Positions 23,434 to 30,310 of a DNA stretch of 43,155 nucleotides are shown piece after piece. The position numbers were made by a program, and so were the translations under genes. Numbering within the stretch: position 1 is the first letter of the stretch; every line of letters begins with the position of its first letter. The DNA is from an uncultured Erysipelotrichaceae bacterium (GTDB lineage Bacteria; Bacillota_I; Bacilli_A; Erysipelotrichales; Erysipelotrichaceae): NCBI GenBank assembly GCA_944327135.1, contig CALVGQ010000014.1, positions 1 through 43,155 of the forward strand, written 5' to 3'. Below the pieces are notes generated by a model, which was not told the origin of the DNA, made no database searches, and worked only from the letters and a program-made list of their open reading frames with translations.

Positions 23434-25230
23434 ATGGAAAGATTACAAGTATTGGTTTGCGCTGGAACCGGATGTTCTTCTTCCAATTCAGCTGAAATTG
23501 TTACAAGGCTGAATGAAGCACTGGTCAAATATGGGCTTGAAAAAGAAGTAAAAGTAATTAAAACCGGATGTTTTGGTTTGTGTCAGAAAGGTCCGATCAT
23601 GGCTATTCATCCGGATAAAGTCTTTTATTGTCATGTAAAACCGGAAGATGCAGAAGAAATCGTTGCAGAGCACTTTTTAAAAGGACGTCCGGTTAGAAGA
23701 CTCGAATTAACTGACATTGATGAAGCAACCAAAGAAAAGATTTTTGATATTGATCAAATACGATTTTATGCGAAACAAAAACGGATCGCGCTTCAGAATT
23801 GCGGGGTGATCAATCCAGAAGAAATTGCCGAATACATTGCCAAAGATGGTTATCTGGCGTTAGGAAAGGCATTGACAGAGATGACACCACAGCAGGTCAT
23901 TGATGAAATTAAGAAGTCAGGACTGCGTGGCCGTGGTGGCGGTGGTTTTTCAACAGGGGTGAAATGGCAGTTTGCGGCTGATCAGCCGAAAGGCGATAAA
24001 TATGTCATCTGCAATGCGGATGAAGGTGATCCGGGAGCATTTATGGATCGCTCGATATTGGAAGGTGATCCGCATGCCGTACTGGAAGCGATGGCTATTG
24101 CGGGTTATGCGATTGGGGCAAATCATGGCTATATTTATATTCGAGCAGAATATCCTATTGCGGTTGAACGGCTTCAAATCGCAATTAATCAGGCTAAAGA
24201 ATTGGGGTTGCTAGGAGAAAATATTCTTGGATGCGGTTTTGATTTTGATTTAGAGATCCGGCTTGGTGCTGGAGCGTTTGTATGTGGAGAAGAGACGGCG
24301 CTAATCCAGTCCATTGAAGGAAAACGAGGCATGCCTGTGCCAAAACCTCCATTTCCGGCAGTAAGTGGTGTTTGGGGAAAGCCGACTATTATCAACAATG
24401 TTGAAACGCTGGCGAATGTTGCTCAGATCATTTTAAAAGGAAGCGACTGGTTTGCTGCGATTGGAACTGAAAAATCCAAAGGAACCAAGGTTTTTGCTTT
24501 GGGAGGTAAAATTGTCAATACAGGGCTAGTTGAAATTCCGATGGGTACGACGTTGCGAGAGGTCATTTATGAAATTGGCGGAGGATGTCCAAATGGAAAG
24601 AATTTTAAAGCAGTACAAACCGGAGGCCCAAGCGGAGGTTGTTTGACTGAGGAACATTTGGATACCCCGATTGATTTTGATAATCTGGTTGCTTTAGGAT
24701 CGATGATGGGTTCCGGTGGAATGATTGTTTTGGATGAAGACAACTGTATGGTGGATGTTGCTCGATTCTACATGGATTTTATTGTAGATGAATCTTGCGG
24801 AAAGTGTTCGCCATGCCGGATTGGAACCAAACGTATGTTAGAAATTCTGACCGATCTTTGTGAGGGACGAGGTACAATGGACATGCTGGATGAATTAGAG
24901 GATCTGGCTTATAAGATCAAAGATACGGCGCTGTGCGGACTGGGGCAGACAGCACCAAATCCGGTACTTTCTACAATGCGCTTGTTCCGTGAGGAATACA
25001 TTGCGCATGCTCGCGATCATCGCTGTCCAGCAGGGGTCTGTAAGAAGTTGCTGACCTATTCGATCGATCCTGACAAATGCCGTAAATGCTCACTTTGTGC
25101 TCGCAATTGTCCGGTAGAGGCAATCCATGGAGTGGTAGGACAACAGCCATATGTAATCGATACTGCCAAATGCATTAAATGTGGAGCCTGCATCAGCAAT
25201 TGCCGTTTTGGTGCGGTTGAAAGAAAGTAG
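23434..25230 (+). CDS. NADH-binding hydrogenase subunit, NuoF/HydB-like
   Basis: A 598-residue flavin- and NAD-binding subunit. An N-terminal thioredoxin-like [2Fe-2S] domain (C9, C14, C46, C50) is followed by the FMN/NADH site with RGRGGGGFSTGVKW and GAGAFVCGEETALI, the [4Fe-4S] motif ESCGKCSPCRIGTKRM with a distal CGLG, and two C-terminal [4Fe-4S] motifs (CRKCSLCARNCP and CIKCGACISNC). It exchanges electrons between NAD(H), ferredoxin and HydA in the cytoplasm. In homologous trimeric enzymes this allows electron bifurcation; whether it does here is not visible. It starts 10 bases after the ferredoxin gene. Confidence 0.95.
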   Translation: MERLQVLVCAGTGCSSSNSAEIVTRLNEALVKYGLEKEVKVIKTGCFGLCQKGPIMAIHPDKVFYCHVKPEDAEEIVAEHFLKGRPVRRLELTDIDEATKEKIFDIDQIRFYAKQKRIALQNCGVINPEEIAEYIAKDGYLALGKALTEMTPQQVIDEIKKSGLRGRGGGGFSTGVKWQFAADQPKGDKYVICNADEGDPGAFMDRSILEGDPHAVLEAMAIAGYAIGANHGYIYIRAEYPIAVERLQIAINQAKELGLLGENILGCGFDFDLEIRLGAGAFVCGEETALIQSIEGKRGMPVPKPPFPAVSGVWGKPTIINNVETLANVAQIILKGSDWFAAIGTEKSKGTKVFALGGKIVNTGLVEIPMGTTLREVIYEIGGGCPNGKNFKAVQTGGPSGGCLTEEHLDTPIDFDNLVALGSMMGSGGMIVLDEDNCMVDVARFYMDFIVDESCGKCSPCRIGTKRMLEILTDLCEGRGTMDMLDELEDLAYKIKDTALCGLGQTAPNPVLSTMRLFREEYIAHARDHRCPAGVCKKLLTYSIDPDKCRKCSLCARNCPVEAIHGVVGQQPYVIDTAKCIKCGACISNCRFGAVERK

Positions 25231-25240
25231 GAGGATTTAT

Positions 25241-26995
25241 ATGTCACTTGTTAACGTTAAAATCAATAATATCTCGGTTCAGGTCGAAGCCGGGTCAACC
25301 ATTCTGGAAGCTGCCCAGGCGGCCGGTATCAAGATTCCAACTCTTTGCTTTCTAAAGGACTGCAATCAGACCGGAGCTTGCCGTGTTTGTACGGTAGAGG
25401 TCAAGGGGGCGCGAGCCTTGGCCCCGGCCTGCATCTATCCAGTTTCGGAAGGAATGGAAGTCACTACTCATTCCAATCGTGCAATTGAAGCGCGAAAGAA
25501 TACGGTAGAGTTGATCTTATCCAATCATTCCAAAAACTGTCTTAGCTGTGTTCGTAATCAGAACTGTGAGCTTCAAAAATTAGCTCAGGATTTAAATATA
25601 CGCGAAGTCCGCTTTAGCGGGGAAGTAACAAAACCGACTTTTGATGATGTTGCTCCGGGAATCGTTCGCGATACAAGCAAATGTGTTCTTTGTGGACGTT
25701 GTATTGCAACCTGCAATCAGGTACAAGGACTAGGAATCCTTGGCTTTCAGAATCGTGGCTTTAATACCAAGGTAGGACCTGTTTTTGATCGCAGCATGAA
25801 TGATGTCAATTGCATGCAATGCGGTCAGTGCGTGAATGTTTGTCCTGTTGGAGCTCTAGTAGAAAAAGAGAGTATTCATGAAGTGATTCAGGCATTGAAT
25901 AATCCAGAGAAACATGTTATTGTACAAACCGCGCCAGCAGTCCGGGCGTCATTGGGAGAAGAATTTGGCTTGCCTATTGGTACACGGGTGACTGGAAAAA
26001 TGGTGACCGCGTTGAAGAAAATTGGATTTAATCGAGTTTATGATACCAATTATGCAGCCGACTTGACGATTATGGAAGAGGGGACTGAATTTATTCAGCG
26101 GCTCCAGCAGCATGGCGTGCTGCCAATGATTACTTCTTGTTCGCCAGGATGGGTTCGTTATATTGAGTTTGAATACCCAGAACTTTTAGACCATTTGAGT
26201 TCTTGTAAATCACCTCATATGATGTTTGGAGCCATCCTGAAGAGTTATTATGCTAAGGTCAAAGGAATTGATCCTCGCGATATTTATGTTGTTTCAATTA
26301 TGCCTTGTACGGCAAAAAAAGCAGAAATCAAGCGACCTGAAATGATGAAGAATGGTATTTCTGATATTGATGCGGTATTGACGACACGAGAGCTTGGTCG
26401 GATGATCAAAATGTATGGTATTGATTTTGTAAATCTTCCAGACAGTGAGTTTGATCAAGATATGTTTGGAGAATACTCTGGAGCAGGCGTGATTTTTGGA
26501 ACCTCAGGCGGTGTTATGGAAGCGGCTTTGCGAACGGTGAAAGAAATTTTGGAAGGAAAGAGCTTTGATCAGGTGGATTATGAGATGGTTCGCGGAATGG
26601 CAGGAGTAAAGTCAGCTTCTTTAGAAATCGCTGGAATGAATCTCAAGATCGCTGTGGCCAGCAGCATGACCATGGCCAAGCCTTTATTGGAAGAAATTAA
26701 AAATGGGACCTCTCCTTATGCCTTTATCGAAATTATGGGCTGCCCGGGCGGCTGCATCAATGGCGGAGGTCAGTCGATTATCAGTGCTTCGGTACGAAAT
26801 GGATTTATTCCAGTGGATTGGAAAAAAGAGCGGGCGAAAGCACTTTATGATGAGGATAGGGAACAGCCAATCAGAAAGTCGCATGAAAACCCGCAAATTC
26901 AGGCGTTGTATGAGAATTATCTTGAGAAGCCGGGAAGTCATTTGGCACATGAATTGCTGCATACAACTTATTCTAAGAAAGAAAGATTCAAATAA
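25241..26995 (+). CDS. [FeFe]-hydrogenase catalytic subunit HydA (NAD-dependent type)
   Basis: A 584-residue M3-type hydrogenase. From the N-terminus it has a [2Fe-2S] domain (C36, C47, C50, C64), a His-ligated [4Fe-4S] motif (NHSKNCLSCVRNQNC), two [4Fe-4S] motifs (CVLCGRC and CMQCGQC), then the H-domain with TSCSPGW (298-304), MPCTAKKAE (354-362) and MGCPGGCINGGGQ (C501, C505), and the small-subunit-like C-terminus (SHENPQIQALYENYL). It reduces protons or oxidises H2. TSCSPGW replaces the textbook TSCCPxW. ATG 25241 follows GTAGGAGG; an in-frame ATG at 25181 would lie inside the NuoF gene. A terminator follows. Confidence 0.95.
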   Translation: MSLVNVKINNISVQVEAGSTILEAAQAAGIKIPTLCFLKDCNQTGACRVCTVEVKGARALAPACIYPVSEGMEVTTHSNRAIEARKNTVELILSNHSKNCLSCVRNQNCELQKLAQDLNIREVRFSGEVTKPTFDDVAPGIVRDTSKCVLCGRCIATCNQVQGLGILGFQNRGFNTKVGPVFDRSMNDVNCMQCGQCVNVCPVGALVEKESIHEVIQALNNPEKHVIVQTAPAVRASLGEEFGLPIGTRVTGKMVTALKKIGFNRVYDTNYAADLTIMEEGTEFIQRLQQHGVLPMITSCSPGWVRYIEFEYPELLDHLSSCKSPHMMFGAILKSYYAKVKGIDPRDIYVVSIMPCTAKKAEIKRPEMMKNGISDIDAVLTTRELGRMIKMYGIDFVNLPDSEFDQDMFGEYSGAGVIFGTSGGVMEAALRTVKEILEGKSFDQVDYEMVRGMAGVKSASLEIAGMNLKIAVASSMTMAKPLLEEIKNGTSPYAFIEIMGCPGGCINGGGQSIISASVRNGFIPVDWKKERAKALYDEDREQPIRKSHENPQIQALYENYLEKPGSHLAHELLHTTYSKKERFK

Positions 26996-26997
26996 CC

Positions 26998-27022
26998 AAA
27001 AAAGTCCATCAGGACTTTTTTT
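26998..27022. terminator. Bidirectional terminator between hydA and the nucleoside kinase
   Basis: AAAAAAGTCC, ATCA, GGACTTTTTTT. The A and T runs on either side let it act for both converging genes. Confidence 0.85.
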
Positions 27023-27026
27023 GTGT

Positions 27027-28643
27027 TTATTCAGAAAAAATGCTTCCGCCTATAAACTCTTTTAAGATTGAATCTTCAGGAACAAGATCAGGCTCTCCCT
27101 CTACAAAATATGCCAACAGTTTACGAATGCGATTGGCTTCAATATATTGTGGATCGTCAAGAGAAATCTGATCCAACAACGGCATTAGTACATGTTTTAA
27201 AACGGGCAGCTCATAATCCATTGACGTATTAAACAGCGCATCCGCTTCTTCTTGATAAGGATAAATATAGCGGTCTTCACCATCACGAACCTTTGGCCAG
27301 CTTTCGATCGTTTCACTGACGCTGCGCCCTCGGAATTGAAAATCACGGGTCATTCTACGAATCAATCGATAATCTGAGGTAGGAATGCGATTATGGGTAT
27401 CATAATTAAGATGTGTCAGGGCATTGATATAAATTTTAATTTTGAAGGAATCCTCGATTATGGATGAACTACGGGGATTGAGCGCGTGGATTCCTTCAAT
27501 GATTAGGATTTCATTTTCATGGAGTGATACAGGAGGATTAGGCCAGGTCTTGATCCCTTCTTGAAAGCTGTAAACAGGCAGAACGGTTGCTTTTCCAGAA
27601 AGCAGACTTAATACTGTATGATTAAATAAATCCAATTCAAGGCATTCAATGTTTTCATAGTCATAGCTTCCATCTGGAAGACGCGGACTTTCCACTCGAT
27701 TTTTAAAGAAATCATCCATAGAAAGTGTCAGCGGTTGGTGTCCAGCCTTTTTCAGGCATTGAGCCAAACGTCTAGAAAAGGTTGTTTTTCCTGCTGAGCT
27801 AGGTCCAGCAATTAAAATAACTTTCAATTCTTTTTGTCGAATTATTTGTTCTGTTAAGGCATCAAGATCATGTTGAATCCGCTGTTCATTGATTTGAATG
27901 ATTTCTGTTAAACGACCTTCTTTGATTTTTTGGTTTAGCTGCCAAGCGAAGCTAATCCCGTTTTCTTGGCCTAAGCGCTCAAACCGCTGAAAAACTGAAA
28001 AGAGCTTTGGCTGGTCGATGAAAACTGGTTTTCGGCTGAGCCAAAATCCTTGCTGATAAAACAGCAGGGTGAAATGGTCGATCATGCCTGCATGAATAGC
28101 CATCACTCCATAAAAATAATCATCATAACCCATGCATCGATAAATGCTTGATTTTAAAGAAGTTCGCTGACGAAGCAGTTCCGCTTTATCATGCATACCG
28201 AGTTTCTCAAAATGATCAGCCGCTTCTTCTTTGCGAACAACTCGGCGAACGATTGGTGTTTGATTCGCGATGATTTGTTCCATTTTTTTTCGAATTATAG
28301 TAATATCTGCTTCAGTCAGCGGACTTGTTTTTTCGATGGTTCCATAAAGCCCAGAAGCAAGAGTATGTTGGATGTGAACCTGTGCATTAGGAAAACATTC
28401 TTTTACAGCAACAATCAGAATAAAAGATAAAGTTCTCTCCAGCATTAAAGCTCCAATTGCGCTCTTTCGATAAATCCATTCAAAGCTGCCGTTTTTGCAA
28501 AGCGGATAGTTTAAATCATGCACTTTCCCATTTAAAATCCCTCCTACGACATCCTCTTTCTGTGCTTTTTTAGCCAGTTCAAGAATAGTTGTTCCAGAAG
28601 AAAAGGTCATTTCTTCCTGATTTTTTATTTTCAATGTAATCAT
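27027..28643 (-). CDS. Uridine kinase-like nucleoside kinase with TGS and ThrRS-like N-terminal domains
   Basis: A 538-residue fusion. Residues 1-60 are a TGS domain. Residues about 65-230 resemble the editing/second additional domain of threonyl-tRNA synthetase (VHIQHTLASG and later YRCMGYDDYFYGVM). The C-terminal half is a phosphoribulokinase/uridine kinase domain with P-loop IAGPSSAGKTTFSRRL, followed by LSMDDFFKNR and IEGIHALNP. The fusion is common in Firmicutes but its substrate is not settled. The ATG has GAGGAAA upstream and an extended -10 promoter at 28670-28678. It converges on hydA and is divergent from spoIVA. Confidence 0.92.
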   Translation of the reverse strand: MITLKIKNQEEMTFSSGTTILELAKKAQKEDVVGGILNGKVHDLNYPLCKNGSFEWIYRKSAIGALMLERTLSFILIVAVKECFPNAQVHIQHTLASGLYGTIEKTSPLTEADITIIRKKMEQIIANQTPIVRRVVRKEEAADHFEKLGMHDKAELLRQRTSLKSSIYRCMGYDDYFYGVMAIHAGMIDHFTLLFYQQGFWLSRKPVFIDQPKLFSVFQRFERLGQENGISFAWQLNQKIKEGRLTEIIQINEQRIQHDLDALTEQIIRQKELKVILIAGPSSAGKTTFSRRLAQCLKKAGHQPLTLSMDDFFKNRVESPRLPDGSYDYENIECLELDLFNHTVLSLLSGKATVLPVYSFQEGIKTWPNPPVSLHENEILIIEGIHALNPRSSSIIEDSFKIKIYINALTHLNYDTHNRIPTSDYRLIRRMTRDFQFRGRSVSETIESWPKVRDGEDRYIYPYQEEADALFNTSMDYELPVLKHVLMPLLDQISLDDPQYIEANRIRKLLAYFVEGEPDLVPEDSILKEFIGGSIFSE

Positions 28644-28669
28644 GGTATTTCCTCGTTTCTGTTATTTTT

Positions 28670-28678
28670 ATTATAGCA
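28670..28678 (-). promoter_or_regulatory. Extended -10 promoter of the TGS-nucleoside kinase
   Basis: On the minus strand TGC-TATAAT, 26 bases before the ATG; no clear -35. Confidence 0.6.
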
Positions 28679-28736
28679 TGCAAATTATTCTCTGCTTTTT
28701 AAAACAGGAAGAAATAGAAAATTCCCAAGAACAAAG

Positions 28737-28765
28737 GTCTTTTTCTACTTGTCTTTACATATACT
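28737..28765 (+). promoter_or_regulatory. Possible sigma-E type promoter of spoIVA
   Basis: GTCTTTTT (28737-28744), 13-base spacer, CATATACT (28758-28765), 21 bases before the ATG. It partly matches the sporulation sigma-E consensus, and spoIVA belongs to that regulon in B. subtilis. The fit is partial, with two mismatches in the -35. Confidence 0.4.
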
Positions 28766-28786
28766 TCAACTAGTAAGGAGGACATT

Positions 28787-30262
28787 ATGGAAACCACAGA
28801 AATACTAAAAAATATTGGGGAACGCTGCGGTGGTGATATTTATCTGGGGGTCGTTGGGCCGGTACGCGTCGGCAAATCAACTTTCATTAAAAATTTCATG
28901 GAAAAGGCAGTAATTCCTTATGTAAGCGACGAGTATGAAAAAAGCCGCATGATCGATGAATTGCCTCAAAGTGGTGAGGGAAAAACGATTATGACAATGG
29001 AACCTAAATTTGTTCCGAACAACGCGGCGACGATTACCTTTGAGGATGGTTTCAATGTTAAAGTGCGTCTGGTTGACTGTGTTGGATATATTCTTCCAGA
29101 TGCCAAAGGATATAAGGATGAACAAGGAGTCAGAATGGTTCATACTCCTTGGTTTCAGGAACCGATTCCATTCGACGAAGCTGCTAAATGCGGAACTCAG
29201 AAAGTGATTCAGGATCATTCCATGATTGGAATCGTAGTCACAACAGATGGCAGCATTGTAGATCTACCAAGAGAGTCTTACCTAGAAGCGGAAGCAGAAG
29301 TCATTCACGAGTTGGTTTCCATAGGTAAGCCATTTGTGATCATTGTCAACAGCAAAGATCCAGAAGGAATCAACTGCAAAGGGGTCGTTGCAAAATTAAA
29401 AGAAAAATATGAAGTACCTGTTTTGGCCGTTGCATGTGATCGGATGACCGAAGCAGATATTCATGCAATTTTGCGCGAAGCTCTTTATGAATTTCCAGTT
29501 TCACAGATTGATGTTGAAATGCCAAAGTGGGTCTCAGTTTTAAAAGAAGATCATTGGCTAAAACAGAGCTTGAATGAGACTATCCGTGAATCCATGGTTT
29601 CCATCTCAAAGCTGCGAGAAATTGAAAGTATTGTTGAGCTGCTTCTAACCAATGAAAACATTGAAGCTGCTAATTTGGCTAATGTGGAGGTAGGAAAAGG
29701 AATTGCCCATGTTGTGATTGAGGTACAAAGCGGATTGTACAATCAGGTGCTTAAGGAAATCCTAGGTCAGGAGATTACAGAAAAGGCACAACTCATTGAA
29801 CTTCTGCAAGATTTTGCAATAGCTAAAAAAGAATACGATGCTATCAGCAGCGCATTAAAAATGGTGAAACAAACTGGCTATGGCTTTGCTAGCAGTTCTT
29901 TATCTGATATTCATTTATCCACCCCAGAATTAGTAAAACAGCAAGGGCGTTATGGCGTTCGCATCAAGGCGGTAGCTCCAAGCATTCATATGATCAAAGT
30001 AGATGTTGAAAGTGTTTTTGAACCGATCATTGGTTCAAAAAGCCAAAGCGAAGAATTGATTCAGTACTTGCTTCGCGATCAAGAAAATGCCGAAACAATT
30101 TGGGAATCTGATATTTTTGGACGAAAGCTTTCCGATCTGATTAAGGATGGCATGAATTCCAAGCTCAGCATGATTCCTGAATCAGCTCGTATTCGCCTGC
30201 AATCTGTGTTGGCTAAATTGGTTAATCGCGGAAAGGGAAACGTCATTGCCATTGTTTTATAA
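28787..30262 (+). CDS. spoIVA: Stage IV sporulation protein A (spore coat ATPase)
   Basis: A 491-residue SpoIVA. In the mother cell it polymerises with ATP hydrolysis around the forespore to form the coat basement layer. The Walker A region reads GVVGPVRVGKSTF, with the characteristic MEPKFVPN sequence, RLVDCVGY as the Walker B/G3-like motif, and IVTTDGSI. The middle and C-terminal parts end in the hydrophobic GNVIAIVL, matching the conserved C-terminal membrane-targeting segment. Length is standard (492 in B. subtilis). The AAGGAGGAC ribosome site is 7 bases from the ATG. It shows that the organism is, or recently was, a spore former. Confidence 0.97.
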   Translation: METTEILKNIGERCGGDIYLGVVGPVRVGKSTFIKNFMEKAVIPYVSDEYEKSRMIDELPQSGEGKTIMTMEPKFVPNNAATITFEDGFNVKVRLVDCVGYILPDAKGYKDEQGVRMVHTPWFQEPIPFDEAAKCGTQKVIQDHSMIGIVVTTDGSIVDLPRESYLEAEAEVIHELVSIGKPFVIIVNSKDPEGINCKGVVAKLKEKYEVPVLAVACDRMTEADIHAILREALYEFPVSQIDVEMPKWVSVLKEDHWLKQSLNETIRESMVSISKLREIESIVELLLTNENIEAANLANVEVGKGIAHVVIEVQSGLYNQVLKEILGQEITEKAQLIELLQDFAIAKKEYDAISSALKMVKQTGYGFASSSLSDIHLSTPELVKQQGRYGVRIKAVAPSIHMIKVDVESVFEPIIGSKSQSEELIQYLLRDQENAETIWESDIFGRKLSDLIKDGMNSKLSMIPESARIRLQSVLAKLVNRGKGNVIAIVL

Positions 30263-30265
30263 GAA

Positions 30266-30298
30266 AAAAAAGAATCTTTCCTTAAAGATTCTTTTTTC
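30266..30298. terminator. Bidirectional terminator between spoIVA and the class A PBP
   Basis: AGAATCTTT (30271-30279), short loop, AAAGATTCT (30284-30292), with A run before and T run after. Confidence 0.85.
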
Positions 30299-30310
30299 TT
30301 GGTAGAGGAA

